Assembly: GCA_958296115.1 (NCBI GenBank)
Contig: OY282442.1
Location: 1,435,158 to 1,499,157 of the forward strand
DNA: 64,000 nt
Reading direction: 5' to 3'
DNA from: an uncultured Dehalococcoidia bacterium
Lineage (GTDB): Bacteria > Chloroflexota > Dehalococcoidia > Lucifugimonadales > CAJWER01
The translations under genes and the position numbers were made by a program. Of this stretch, positions 43,551 to 54,601 are shown one piece after another. Position 1 is the stretch's first letter. Each line of letters starts with the position of its first letter. The notes under the pieces were generated by a model that ran no database searches, had not been told where the DNA came from, and was given only the letters and a program-made list of their open reading frames with translations.

Positions 43551-45470
43551 TCATTCCCTTGTGAGAGCTTTCATGCGGATCAGCACAAGCGGCGGGTTTG
43601 TCCTCTTAGTGTATCTCAGTCCTGGGGCGACAATTCTTATCGGAGCGCCGGACACGGGTGGCTGGCGCACTTCATGAATACTAGGATCGAACGGCGCCTC
43701 TTCCCCGATTTCACCGAAGGTCTCAGTGCCAAGCGCCATGAGGGCAAGCGTAATTCCAGCATTGGCGTCCCGAACCTTTTGGGGCGACGAATCCGAAGGC
43801 CCTACCAATCTCTGGAGGGTCTCGCCAAGAACCAGGATAGCATCGCGGCTAACGTCCAACTCCGCTACCTGGGTTGCTTTCTGGAGCTCCCCTCCCAGGA
43901 ATCTTGCCATTTTCTCCGTTCCGTCCAAAGCCTCTTCCCTTTCCTCCAGTTTGTCATGCACTGCGGCGATCTCCTTGTCCTTGGCAGTGCGCACCTGTGC
44001 AACTTCACCCTGTGCCAGGGACTCGGCCATGGCCTTCCACTCTGCCACGTGAGAATCGGCCGGAACCTGGTATTCTTGTCCTTGGTCTACCACGGCTTCA
44101 AGGATTGCCCGACATTCGGAGCGCAACTGCTCGTGGGAGAGCCAGGCGAGCAGAGCCACTTTGAAGAGATGGTGGCGTTCAGACTGGTTGGCGAGCGCCC
44201 ACTCCTTCTGCATCAAGGATCCCGCCGCTCGAATGGACTTCTCGTCCTTGACCGACAGGAGTAGCGACGAGAGGATTTCGGCCTTCTCGGCGGGGTTGAG
44301 GATTCTAAGCCACTGCGCGACTCGCGGAACAGACTCTTCATCCGTGTTAAGCAGGACAAGCCGCAGCCACAGGTCCACTCTGGTTGCGGGGTCTAGAGAA
44401 TTACGCATCTCGTTCAGGACACGGGCTACTCCATCATCGGGCGCATTCTGAGAAGCCTGCGACAGGGCTTTTGCCACGTTATATATGTTGGAGTCGGATT
44501 TCGAGGCGTAGTCGGACAGCCAATCTACAAGGTCGCTCGGACGCTTAAGGTCTGGGATATCAAGGGCATGCGCCGCAATGGTGACAATCCTGTGGAGAGG
44601 GATTCCACTCCCGTCGAGGGGGATTTCACTTGGCGCGTTGGGGGAGTCTAGCCATCGGCGGAGGACTGCGACGAGGGCATCAAGCCATGCCTGTGTCGAA
44701 GAGGCCGATGGCTTCTTGGAGGCGATTACGCGCTGCTCTATCCCAAACGTGAGATTGTTGATGGCTATGGCCGTGATCGACTCATGAAGATTGCGCAGGA
44801 TGTCAAAGAGGGCTTTGGTCGGATATTGACCAGGGACGCTATCCACTTCATCGGACAGGATCCACTTTACCCACTCGGCAAGCCGGTCTGCAGGGTCCTG
44901 CTTTGCTTTGGGCTGGCTGTCCTGCGTCTTGGACTGGGCCACTCTTCCATTGGTATGAGCGGCCCTTCCGTTGGTTTGGGCTTTCCTGGACGGCACGACG
45001 ATTTCAGCGAGGCTGATGGGCTGGACATCGCCAGGCTTCGCCGCCTTGAGGATGATAGTTCTTTTCCGGTACGCGAACTGGTCGGACTCCTTCAGCGCGT
45101 TCCGGACTCGTTCCCACCATCGGGCCCAGGTGTCAGAGTCAATCACCCTGCCGACGATTCGGCTCTTGATGTCCTGGGTCTTCGCCTTGCCGCCCGAGTC
45201 CATGAGCGCGGCCGCAACGAGACGCAGGGGGGCTTCGTCCTGCCAGCGCCTTGCCGTATCAGGATTGACGAGGAGCATGGCGCGCAATCCGTCTTCGGGA
45301 AGCTGGTCAAGCACTTTGATTGCCCTGTCACGGGCAATCGAACGTCCCGGCTCCGACTCGAAGTCAATGCGGACCCATCCTCCTTCGTCCTCAAAGTCGG
45401 CAATCCGGCCCGCTCCCCAGGTGTGGTGGGATACGAACTGGCCTATCTGTATGTTCTCTTCCGCAAGCAT
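43551..45470 (-). CDS. 639-aa protein with a Gre-extension-like N-terminus, coupled to Hsp70
   Basis: I cannot name the family. The first 70 residues (GQFVSHHTWGAGRIADFEDEGGWVRIDFESEPGRSIARDRAIKVLDQLP) form a small beta-barrel like that preceding long GreA proteins. DTWARWWERVRNALKESDQFAYRKRTIILK (about 115-145) resembles the WW-K helix domain of the same long Gre proteins. A Gln/Lys linker (about 165-205) leads to a long alpha-helical region (about 210-560) with a coiled coil near 490-540. The GreA catalytic coiled coil itself is not seen. A TAATAT -10 ends about 9 nt before ATG 45470, hinting at a leaderless transcript. It heads the Hsp70/HNH unit. Confidence 0.7.
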   Translation of the reverse strand: MLAEENIQIGQFVSHHTWGAGRIADFEDEGGWVRIDFESEPGRSIARDRAIKVLDQLPEDGLRAMLLVNPDTARRWQDEAPLRLVAAALMDSGGKAKTQDIKSRIVGRVIDSDTWARWWERVRNALKESDQFAYRKRTIILKAAKPGDVQPISLAEIVVPSRKAQTNGRAAHTNGRVAQSKTQDSQPKAKQDPADRLAEWVKWILSDEVDSVPGQYPTKALFDILRNLHESITAIAINNLTFGIEQRVIASKKPSASSTQAWLDALVAVLRRWLDSPNAPSEIPLDGSGIPLHRIVTIAAHALDIPDLKRPSDLVDWLSDYASKSDSNIYNVAKALSQASQNAPDDGVARVLNEMRNSLDPATRVDLWLRLVLLNTDEESVPRVAQWLRILNPAEKAEILSSLLLSVKDEKSIRAAGSLMQKEWALANQSERHHLFKVALLAWLSHEQLRSECRAILEAVVDQGQEYQVPADSHVAEWKAMAESLAQGEVAQVRTAKDKEIAAVHDKLEEREEALDGTEKMARFLGGELQKATQVAELDVSRDAILVLGETLQRLVGPSDSSPQKVRDANAGITLALMALGTETFGEIGEEAPFDPSIHEVRQPPVSGAPIRIVAPGLRYTKRTNPPLVLIRMKALTRE

Positions 45471-45504
45471 GACGCCTATATTACACCAATGAAGTCGCCG
45501 CTCG

Positions 45505-47781
45505 CTAGCCCCCTACCACCAAATTCAGGGCTGAGCCTGCTTTGAACCACTGGATTTGGCCCTCCGCCATCGAGTGGTCGAGCGCGATGCTCTCGGTTGT
45601 GCCGTCCTTGTGGTGGATTGTGCAGGGGACGGGCTGGTTAGGGGCTAGGTTGGCTAGGTTGGTCAGGCTTATGCGGTCGTCCTCCTGGATCAGGTCGTAG
45701 TGTACTGGGTCCTGGAAGGTTAGGGGTAGGAGGCCCTGCTTCTTGAGGTTCGATTCGTGGATGCGGGCGAAGCTGCGTGCGATTACGGCGCCGCCGCCGA
45801 GGAGTCTTGGGGATAGGGCGGCGTGCTCGCGGCTGCTGCCCTCGCCGTAGTTCTCGTCGCCGATTACCACCCAGCGTAGGCCGGCGTCGCGGTAGTGGGC
45901 GGCGGTCTCCGAGTATGCGCGGCCCGTCCGACCCGTGAGCGCGTTCTTGCCCTTGCCGGTCTCGCCGGTGAAGGCGTTGGCCGCGCCCATGAACATGTTT
46001 TCGCTGAACTTGCCGAGGTGTCCGCGGAAGCGGAGCCAGGGGCCGGCGGGCGAGATATGGTCGGTCGTGGTCTTGCCCCTGGTCTTGGCCAGGACGGGCA
46101 GCTCGATGTAGTCGCCGCCGTCCCACGCGGGCCAGGGGTGCAGAGGCTCCAGGCGCTCGCTGTTGGGGTCTATGGCGATTTCTATGCTGGAGCCGTCTTC
46201 CGGGGGCGCGGCGTATCGGGATATGCCGGAGTCGAATCCCGCCGGGGGGACCTCGGGGGCCTGCGCGGGCGGGTGGAGTCTGAAGGCGGAGCCGTCGGGC
46301 GCGGCGAGCTCGTCGGTGAGGGGGTTGAAGGAGAGGCGTCCCGCGAGCGCGAGCGCGGTTACGATTTCGGGGCTGGCGATGAAGTTCATGGTCTCGGAGC
46401 GGCCGTCGTTTCGGCGCGGGAAGTTGCGGTTGTAGGAGGTAACGATGGTGTTGGGCACGCCGTCGAGGGTTTTTTCGCGCTTCCACTGGCCGATGCAGGG
46501 GCCGCAGGCGTTGGCGAGCGCGGTGGCGCGAATGGCCTTGAGGGAGGACATCTGGCCGTCGCGCTTGATGGTCGCGCGGACCTGCTCGGAGCCGGGGGTT
46601 ACCATGAGGGGCGCGGCGGCGTCGAGGCTGCGGGCGCGGGCCTGGTCCGCCACGTCGGCGGCTCTGCTCATGTCCTCGTATGAGGAGTTGGTGCAGCTGC
46701 CGATGAGGGCGGTGTCTATTCTGTCTATGAAGCCGTTGGACTCGTCGGCGACTTCGGCGGCGAGCATGGATATGGGGCGGGCGCGGTCGGGGGAGTGCGG
46801 GCCGACGACGTGGGGTTCGAGGGACGAGAGGTCTATCTCGATGAGGGTGTCGAAGCTGCCGGCGGGGTCGGCGAGTATCTCGTCGTCGGGGGTGAGGATG
46901 GCCGTGTTGTCGTTGGCGAGGTCGGCGAGCTCGGCTCGGCCTGTGGCGCGGAGGTATCGCTCCATGCGGCGGTCGTATGGGAATACGGACGTGGTGGCTC
47001 CGAGCTCCGCGCCCATGTTGGTTATGGTGGCCTTGCCTGTGCAGCTTATGGAGCTTGCGCCTGGGCCGAAGTATTCGATGATTGCGTTGGTGCCGCCGGA
47101 TACGGTGAGCTGCCCGGCGAGGTAGAGGATGACGTCCTTGGGGGCAGTCCAGCCGCCAATTGCGCCGGTGAGGCGCACGCCGACGCGCCGGGGGTATAGG
47201 AGCTCCCAGGGCAGGCCGGCCATGACCTCTACGGCGTCCGCGCCGCCGACGCCGACGGCGCAGGCTCCGAGCCCGCCGGCGTTGGGGGTGTGGGAGTCGG
47301 TGCCGATTATCATTGCGCCTGGGAAGGCGTAGTTTTCGAGTATGACCTGGTGGATGATGCCCGCGCCCGGTCCCCAGAATCCCGCGCCGAACTTGGCGGC
47401 GGCGGAGCGGAGGAAGGAGTAGACCTCGTCGTTCTCTTCGAGGGACTGCACGAGGTCTATGCCGCCCTCGACGCGGGCCTGGATGAGGTGGTCGCAGTGG
47501 ATGGTTGTGGGCGCGGCGACGCTGGGGCGGCGGGTCTGCATGAAGTTGAGCATGACGGTCTGGCCGAGCACGTCCTGGAGGGCAACGCGGTCGGGCCTGA
47601 GCGCGAGCTGGCTATGGCCGGGCGTGAGGTCCTGGGACTCGGGGTCGTCGAGGTGTCCGAGGAGGAGCTTGTCGGCGAGTGAGAGCGGCTTGCCGAGCCT
47701 GCGGCGGACGATCTCGAGGTTTCGGGCGGTCGCGGCGTATGTCTCGGCGACCATCTGGGGAGTGGATTCTATCGCGAGCAT
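45505..47781 (-). CDS. Aconitate hydratase (mitochondrial-type)
   Basis: 758 aa, the length of mitochondrial-type aconitases rather than bacterial AcnA (about 890) or AcnB. Iron-sulfur cysteines are in GSCTNSSYEDM and ACGPCIGQW. Other landmarks are GTDSHTPNAGGLGACAVGVGGADAVEVMAG, TSYNRNFPRRNDG and GDENYGEGSSREHAALSPRLLGG. It isomerises citrate to isocitrate in the TCA cycle. GAGGTCC precedes ATG 47781. The ferredoxin gene lies upstream on the same strand. Confidence 0.95.
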   Translation of the reverse strand: MLAIESTPQMVAETYAATARNLEIVRRRLGKPLSLADKLLLGHLDDPESQDLTPGHSQLALRPDRVALQDVLGQTVMLNFMQTRRPSVAAPTTIHCDHLIQARVEGGIDLVQSLEENDEVYSFLRSAAAKFGAGFWGPGAGIIHQVILENYAFPGAMIIGTDSHTPNAGGLGACAVGVGGADAVEVMAGLPWELLYPRRVGVRLTGAIGGWTAPKDVILYLAGQLTVSGGTNAIIEYFGPGASSISCTGKATITNMGAELGATTSVFPYDRRMERYLRATGRAELADLANDNTAILTPDDEILADPAGSFDTLIEIDLSSLEPHVVGPHSPDRARPISMLAAEVADESNGFIDRIDTALIGSCTNSSYEDMSRAADVADQARARSLDAAAPLMVTPGSEQVRATIKRDGQMSSLKAIRATALANACGPCIGQWKREKTLDGVPNTIVTSYNRNFPRRNDGRSETMNFIASPEIVTALALAGRLSFNPLTDELAAPDGSAFRLHPPAQAPEVPPAGFDSGISRYAAPPEDGSSIEIAIDPNSERLEPLHPWPAWDGGDYIELPVLAKTRGKTTTDHISPAGPWLRFRGHLGKFSENMFMGAANAFTGETGKGKNALTGRTGRAYSETAAHYRDAGLRWVVIGDENYGEGSSREHAALSPRLLGGGAVIARSFARIHESNLKKQGLLPLTFQDPVHYDLIQEDDRISLTNLANLAPNQPVPCTIHHKDGTTESIALDHSMAEGQIQWFKAGSALNLVVGG

Positions 47782-47896
47782 GTTGGACCTCGCTGTCGTG
47801 GTGGAATGCGCCGCGGCAAGGGCGGGTCGTGTTCCCGCGCGGTCCCGTAGAGGCGGATTCGAAACCCGCCCCTACGGGGTATGCGGTCCGGATGGG

Positions 47897-48184
47897 CTAT
47901 CGGGAGAGTCCGAAGTACTCGTAGTTGAGGTCTATGTAGCTGTTCCACTCGGTCGGCGTGTCGTCCTCCGCGAAGATGGCGGTTACGGGGCAGACGGGTT
48001 CGCAGGCGGCGCAGTCGATGCACTCTTCGGGATGGATGTAGAGCATCGGTGGAGCGTCGTCCACCTCTGGGGCATAGTGGTTGGGGCTGTCCTCGTCGGC
48101 GACGTAGATGCAATCGACGGGGCACACATCCACACAAGCCGCGTCTTTAACGCTGACGCACGGCTCTGCGATGATGTAGGTCAT
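47897..48184 (-). CDS. Ferredoxin, 7Fe type ([3Fe-4S][4Fe-4S])
   Basis: 95 aa. MTYIIAEPCVSVKDAACVDVCPVDCIYV matches the 7Fe ferredoxins of Thermus/Azotobacter type, followed by CIDCAACEPVCPVTAI, a full 4Fe-4S motif. In the first motif the second Cys is displaced, as in [3Fe-4S] sites. GGAGGCCCTGCCGAA before ATG 48184 sets the start. It is a cytosolic electron carrier. Confidence 0.93.
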   Translation of the reverse strand: MTYIIAEPCVSVKDAACVDVCPVDCIYVADEDSPNHYAPEVDDAPPMLYIHPEECIDCAACEPVCPVTAIFAEDDTPTEWNSYIDLNYEYFGLSR

Positions 48185-48292
48185 TTCGGCAGGGCCTCCT
48201 TTGGTCGGGTGGTGGTCGGTGTGTCCAAGCAATTATACGTGTGCGGCGGCTGGCCTTCAAGCGTCGCCCGGCCGGGGGAGGAATGAGCGCGG

Positions 48293-50110
<1,818 letters not shown>

Positions 50111-50131
50111 ACTCCCAAGCCCCAGGGGAAC

Positions 50132-51016
50132 CTATACTACCGTAACCCGGTTCTCCACGGAGCCGATCCCTTCCAGGCTGATCTTCACGAGATCGCCGCC
50201 CTTCAGGGGGCCCTCAGCGACGCATCCCCCGGTGTAGATGATGACGAGGTCCGGAGGCGAATCGTGGGCTGTTACCCATTCCACGATGTCTTCCGGCGAT
50301 CTCCGGTGAGCGGTGGTGTTGGAGGCAGCCCCGGCTTCGCGGCCGTTCCGCGTTATGGTCAGCTCCATCTTCCGGTCGGTGGGGTCGGGCAGGCTTTCCG
50401 GGGTGGCGACGCAGGGGCCGATGGAGGCGCATCCCGTGAACACCTTGCTGGGGACCATCCACCAAATCGTCTCTCCCATGAGTCCGCCGGCGACCTCGTT
50501 GCCTGTGCTGTATGCCACGAGCTTGCCCTTGTAGAGGACCAGGACGAGCTCGCCCTCGGCGACGGAGGTCGTGTCGGAGCGGATGCCGATGTCGTCGAAT
50601 GGTCCTGCCAGCCGGGTGGGGCCGCCCTTGTACATGACAGGGGGGCGGTCCGCCTCGTATGCGGCGCGGGTGAAGCTCGGCATGGACTGGACTGCCTCGT
50701 CGGGGACGGGGTAGTTGCCGATGCCGCCGGCCCAGATCTCGTCGGGGTCCAGGGGCCGGATGATTCTCACGCCTCCCGCGCCGGTCCTGGACGACTCGAT
50801 GGCCGAGCCGAGGTCGAACGCGGGGCCGCCGCCCGCCGAGAGGACGTTGCGGGCCACGTCGTCGATGGACTGGCCGCCGACGTAGCTGACCTTCATAAGG
50901 TCGTCGAGGCTCCTCACCTCGTCGTTGAGAGCCGTGAGGGACGTGAGTACGCCCGGCTCGGTCTCCGCGGCGAGGTGAACGCAGCCAATGTCGTCACGTA
51001 TCCGATAGTAGCGCAT
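50132..51016 (-). CDS. Fumarylacetoacetate hydrolase (FAH) family protein
   Basis: 294 aa. The FAH fold is visible in IWAGGIGNYPVPDEA, GPFDDIGIRSDTTSVAEGELVLVLYKGKLVAYSTGNEVAG, where the acidic residues bind Mg2+, and GDLVKISLEGIGSVENRV at the end. Family members cleave or dehydrate 2-oxo acids, including 2-keto-3-deoxy sugar acids. GGGAGG precedes ATG 51016. It lies 21 bp upstream of the GH15 gene on the same strand. Confidence 0.85.
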   Translation of the reverse strand: MRYYRIRDDIGCVHLAAETEPGVLTSLTALNDEVRSLDDLMKVSYVGGQSIDDVARNVLSAGGGPAFDLGSAIESSRTGAGGVRIIRPLDPDEIWAGGIGNYPVPDEAVQSMPSFTRAAYEADRPPVMYKGGPTRLAGPFDDIGIRSDTTSVAEGELVLVLYKGKLVAYSTGNEVAGGLMGETIWWMVPSKVFTGCASIGPCVATPESLPDPTDRKMELTITRNGREAGAASNTTAHRRSPEDIVEWVTAHDSPPDLVIIYTGGCVAEGPLKGGDLVKISLEGIGSVENRVTVV

Positions 51017-51107
51017 CAGAGCCTCCCGGAGGACGGGCTGGAGTGCCAGATTAGATGGATTGGGTCGTTGATGGGCGCGCCGGGGAGTGAGCGGAGGGCT
51101 CGGCGGG

Positions 51108-51401
51108 TCAGCCCTTCGTAGCCTTGTTCAGGTCTGTGCCCGCCGTGAACCCGGCGCGCCTGTGGGCGGGGACGGTGACCAACTTGCCCGCGTTGTCGCC
51201 TCGGAAGGGCTTTACCTTCCTAGCCTTGATATCCCTGACGGAGAAGGAGCCGAAGCCGGTGAGGACGACCCTGTCGCCGTCGGCGAGGGCCTCTTGAATG
51301 ACATCCAGCACCGCCTTGAGCGCGGCCTCTCCTTCCGCTTTCGATCCGTTCAGCTTGCCAGTGACTCTGGCTGTGACGTCACTCTTCCTAAGCGTAGCCA
51401 T
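51108..51401 (-). CDS. HU-family DNA-binding protein
   Basis: 97 aa. MATLRKSDVTARVTGKLNGSKAEGEAALKAVLDVIQEALADGDRVVLTGFGSFSVRDIKARKVKPFRGDNAGKLVTVPAHRRAGFTAG contains the HU signature GFGSF and the DNA-binding beta arm. The usual RNP in the arm is replaced by KPFRGDNAG. ATG 51401 follows GGGAGG at 11 nt, and the promoter is at 51496-51524. It compacts DNA as a dimer. Confidence 0.93.
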   Translation of the reverse strand: MATLRKSDVTARVTGKLNGSKAEGEAALKAVLDVIQEALADGDRVVLTGFGSFSVRDIKARKVKPFRGDNAGKLVTVPAHRRAGFTAGTDLNKATKG

Positions 51402-51495
51402 ATACGGACGTAGCCTCCCGTGTTGTTGCGCCTCGCGCCAGTCCGATTGGGCCGGATGTGGTTGGCCGGGAACCGTCTCATCGAAACGCCAAAGG

Positions 51496-51524
51496 ATGGT
51501 ATTCGGTATCGAATAGGGTGTCAA
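51496..51524 (-). promoter_or_regulatory. HU gene promoter
   Basis: On the minus strand TTGACA (51519-51524), a 17-bp spacer and TACCAT (51496-51501). The leader to ATG 51401 would be about 88 nt. Confidence 0.65.
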
Positions 51525-51643
51525 CCTCCAATCAGGCCAATCAGGGGCTTGGGGTGGAGCCCGGCGGCGCTGTGGATATGTCGTTCCATGAGGCCACTCC
51601 CTAAACCCAGGATGGCCTGTATGCTAATCCATGTCTTATACTC

Positions 51644-51662
51644 ATTTAGATGCGATTGCCCT
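51644..51662. repeat. Solitary copy of the element A terminal repeat
   Basis: ATTTAGATGCGATTGCCCT equals the right end of element A (13264 onward) apart from one C. No partner end or target duplication is found nearby, so it is a solo end, an excision remnant or a shared binding site. Confidence 0.65.
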
Positions 51663-51761
51663 GAGTCCAGCGCGGTCGGCAGGTTGGGTTGTAGCCGTTT
51701 GGCGCGCCGGCGGTTATACTGGATTGGATGGGGCGAGCTTGAGGCGTCCGTGTGGTGAACC

Positions 51762-52919
51762 ATGGACATGTACCAAGACGACATCCAGACAACCGGACTG
51801 GAAGGCCGGTCGCCCGCGCGGGAGCGTGGCGGGGCGCGGCTGACTCCGTGGGCGGTGGTGTTCCTGGTGGCGTTCGGGATGCTGCTGGGGATAGCCCTGG
51901 CCTGGGTGTCCTTCAGGACAACGCAGCCTGCGCCGCTGTTCGACGAGGGGCAGGTAACTTCGATATTCGAGCGGGCGAGCCCCGCTATCGTGGAGGTGAG
52001 CGTTTCCCATCTGCGGAGTCAACAGCGGGGGTCCGGGTTCTTCGTGGACGCGGATGGGCACGTCGTTACGAACGCTCACGTGGTCGGACAGTCCGGCGAC
52101 GTCAGGGTTACGCTGCACGACGGGCGTGTCCTGGACGCCGAGCGGCTCGGCAGCAGCCGGGCGGACGACCTAGCGGTCCTGCGCGTGTCTCCCGGCCTGG
52201 CGGCTGACATCGAGCCTCTGCGGCTGGCGGACTCGGACAGCGTGATGCCAGGTCAGCTTGCCATTGCCATCGGGAGCCCATACCAGAACGCGAACTCGGT
52301 GAGCGTGGGCGTCATCAGCGGGGAAGGCAGGAGCCAGGTGGGCGACCTGAACCGCCCAATTCCGGAGATGATCCAGACGGACGCGGCGTTGAATCCAGGG
52401 AACTCCGGCGGGCCGCTTCTCAACTCGAAGGGCGAGGCTGTCGGGGTGGTGTCGGCGGTCCAGATCGAAGCGTCCCGTTTCGGGCCGGAGGCTGTTCTGC
52501 AGACCGGCGTCGGCTTTGCTGTCTCGTCGAACACGCTGCGGGAGTTGCTGCCGAGGCTCTTGGAGCCTGTGGAGTTCAAGCGGCCGTGGCTTGGGATGGA
52601 GAGCGGCCCGCTGACGCCGAGCCAGGTTTCGGCGCTGGGCCTGCCAGTGGAACAGGGCGTGTACGTGCGGTTGGTATGCAAGGGAAGCCCGGCGGAGAGC
52701 GCCGGGCTCCGCGGCGACTCGTTCCGGATCGTTCCGACCGGACGGGGCGATTTCATTACCGCGGTTGATGGGGAGCCAGTCGGGAGCGTCTCGGATATCG
52801 TCGAGCGTCTGAACAGGCTGAGTCCTGGTGACGACGTGGCCCTCACCATCATCCGCGACAGGCATGAGCAGAGTCTCAGGGTAACCTTGGGCGAGTGGGA
52901 ATCCTGCCAGCGAACCTAA
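51762..52919 (+). CDS. HtrA/DegP-like membrane-anchored serine protease with PDZ domain
   Basis: 385 aa. A cytoplasmic stretch, a membrane helix (about residues 29-51), then a trypsin-like domain with the triad His in VVTNAHVV, Asp in ADDLAVLRV and Ser in NPGNSGGPLL. A PDZ domain covers about 275-375 (PWLGMESGPLT...GVYVRLVCKGSPAESAGLRGD...GDFITAVDGEPVGSVSDIV). It degrades misfolded proteins outside the membrane. It is followed 13 bp later by the oxidase gene. Confidence 0.93.
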   Translation: MDMYQDDIQTTGLEGRSPARERGGARLTPWAVVFLVAFGMLLGIALAWVSFRTTQPAPLFDEGQVTSIFERASPAIVEVSVSHLRSQQRGSGFFVDADGHVVTNAHVVGQSGDVRVTLHDGRVLDAERLGSSRADDLAVLRVSPGLAADIEPLRLADSDSVMPGQLAIAIGSPYQNANSVSVGVISGEGRSQVGDLNRPIPEMIQTDAALNPGNSGGPLLNSKGEAVGVVSAVQIEASRFGPEAVLQTGVGFAVSSNTLRELLPRLLEPVEFKRPWLGMESGPLTPSQVSALGLPVEQGVYVRLVCKGSPAESAGLRGDSFRIVPTGRGDFITAVDGEPVGSVSDIVERLNRLSPGDDVALTIIRDRHEQSLRVTLGEWESCQRT

Positions 52920-52932
52920 CTTTGGGCGTAAC

Positions 52933-54048
52933 ATGACATCCTCGACGGCGGACATCGCTATCATCGGCGGCGGGTTGGCGGGAGTGTCCACGGCGTACTA
53001 TCTTGCGCGGGCCGGCGTAACGAGCGTAGTGATAGAGCGCGACGCCGTCGGCAGTCACGCTTCGGGCCACGCCTACGGGGGCATCAGCGCCGTTGGCGTG
53101 GCAGGGATGCACGGGCCTACACACGAGCTCATGCGCCGCAGCGTGCGGCTCTATCGCGATATGGCGGCGACGCTGCCGGACGAGACGGGTGTGAACTTCG
53201 AATACCGTGACCGCTCGATGCTGACCCTATGCTTCACGGACGAGGAGGCGGAGGCGGCGAAGCTGGGCATCCCGTTCCAGCAACGGGAGAAGGGCTACAC
53301 AGTGTCGTGGCTGGAGGGCGCGGCGCTGTCGGAGGTGGAGCCGCGCGTCTCGCCGGACGCGCTGGGCGCAGTCCACGTCGAGGGTACGTCGGACCTGGAG
53401 CCGCAGCGTCTGACGACGGCCATTGCGAAGGGCGCGGAGATGGGGGGCGCTCGGTTCGAGCAGGGCGTAGTTACCGGGCTGATGCGCGAGGGTTCGCGGG
53501 TTACGGGAGTTACGCTGGCGGACCGGCGCATTGGGTGCGGCGGGGTAGTGGTAGCGATGGGGCCGTGGTCTGGCGCGGCGTCGGCTTGGCTGGGGTTCCG
53601 CATCGCGGTGGGCCCTCTGAAGGGGCAGATACTTCGGCTGCGCGCGCCCGGGCCGCCCTATCGGGCGTCTCTGGGCTGGGCCGGCAGCTACGCGGTCACC
53701 AAGCCGGACGGCCTGGTATGGGCAGGCACGACCGAGGAGGAGGCGGGGTTCGACGAGACGCCCACGATGGAGGCGCGGGCGAGCATCATGGCGGACCTGG
53801 TGAAGATGGCTCCCGCGGCGGCGGACGCGCAGGTCGTGCGGCAGACTGCCTGCCTGCGGCCGTTGTCGGAGGACCGTGCGCCCGTGCTGGGCCCGGCGCC
53901 CGGGTGGGAGGACGTACACGTGGTTACCGGCGGCGGGCGCTCTGGGGTCATACTCTCGGCTGCGATGGGGCAGGTAACGGCGGACCTCATTGCGACCGGC
54001 GCGACGGACATGCCGATCGAGGACTTCGACCCGGGCCGGTTTGACTAG
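52933..54048 (+). CDS. FAD-dependent oxidoreductase of the D-amino acid oxidase (DAO) family
   Basis: 371 aa. The N-terminal ADP-binding motif IAIIGGGLAGVSTAYYLARAGVTSVVIERD is clear. HASGHAYGGISAVG matches the flavin-contacting motif of glycine/sarcosine oxidase-type proteins. Near the C-terminus DVHVVTGGGRSGVILSAAMGQVTADLI completes the FAD site, and RPLSEDRAPVLGP is typical of the family. Likely amine or imino acid oxidation; substrate unknown. Spacing of 13 bp from the protease suggests a shared transcript. Confidence 0.9.
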   Translation: MTSSTADIAIIGGGLAGVSTAYYLARAGVTSVVIERDAVGSHASGHAYGGISAVGVAGMHGPTHELMRRSVRLYRDMAATLPDETGVNFEYRDRSMLTLCFTDEEAEAAKLGIPFQQREKGYTVSWLEGAALSEVEPRVSPDALGAVHVEGTSDLEPQRLTTAIAKGAEMGGARFEQGVVTGLMREGSRVTGVTLADRRIGCGGVVVAMGPWSGAASAWLGFRIAVGPLKGQILRLRAPGPPYRASLGWAGSYAVTKPDGLVWAGTTEEEAGFDETPTMEARASIMADLVKMAPAAADAQVVRQTACLRPLSEDRAPVLGPAPGWEDVHVVTGGGRSGVILSAAMGQVTADLIATGATDMPIEDFDPGRFD

Positions 54049-54050
54049 GC

Positions 54051-54078
54051 TGGACTACCGGCGCGTTGCCGCTATAAT
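54051..54078 (+). promoter_or_regulatory. Promoter of the 54115/54602 pair
   Basis: TGGACT (54051-54056), a 16-bp spacer and a perfect TATAAT (54073-54078), 37 bp before the TTG start. Confidence 0.55.
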
Positions 54079-54114
54079 ATCGGCCCATGTCAAAGGAGTC
54101 CTCCAGAGAGCGCC

Positions 54115-54585
54115 TTGGGCTGGCTTGACGATTTCTGGCGAGACACGGTTGCCGCCGCTGGCATTATCGTGTCTCTGGTAGGCTTTACGATTGCCATCTA
54201 CCAGGCATGGCGTTCTCGGAGCGCAGCCGAGGCAGTCAGGGTTGCTATGACCCAGAACCTGACCGCCGTGGATTTAGAGAGGGCCGCGAATGGGATCCAG
54301 GAGATTCGGAACCTGCATCGGCGAGGTGAGTGGGAGTCAGCTCTCTACCGATACCGCGACATACAGCGTATGCTGTCTGACGTCAGGGTGCGGCATCCGA
54401 ACCTAACGAGTAGTCAACGAGCTTCTATCCAAGGGACGATAGTTCGACTGGGAGCTATTGACAGACGTGTTAGGGAGACCAGCCAGACGGGGGTCAATCC
54501 GATTGAGTCGAGTGACGACGGGGCTTTGCTGAAAGCCCAGATGACTTTGGATGATCTGGCCAGCGAGTTGAAGCAGCAGGTTTAG
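54115..54585 (+). CDS. Small membrane-anchored protein of unknown function
   Basis: 156 aa from TTG. One N-terminal membrane helix (TVAAAGIIVSLVGFTIAIYQAW, about residues 11-32), then a mostly helical soluble region with LERAANGIQEIRNLHRRGEWESALYRYRDIQRMLSDVRVRHPNL. I know similar proteins from many bacteria without an assigned function. Fewer GC-rich codons than neighbours. The next gene starts 17 bp later and the pair probably acts together. Confidence 0.7.
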   Translation: MGWLDDFWRDTVAAAGIIVSLVGFTIAIYQAWRSRSAAEAVRVAMTQNLTAVDLERAANGIQEIRNLHRRGEWESALYRYRDIQRMLSDVRVRHPNLTSSQRASIQGTIVRLGAIDRRVRETSQTGVNPIESSDDGALLKAQMTLDDLASELKQQV

Positions 54586-54601
54586 GAGGGTGAAGGAGCG
54601 T

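Larger units (their letters stand above)
51402..51761. other. Intergenic region between HU and the protease
   Basis: 360 bp without a gene. It contains the HU promoter (51496-51524, minus), a solitary 19-bp copy of the element A terminal repeat (51644-51662), and a TATACT -10 at 51715-51720 for the protease gene. Confidence 0.65.
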
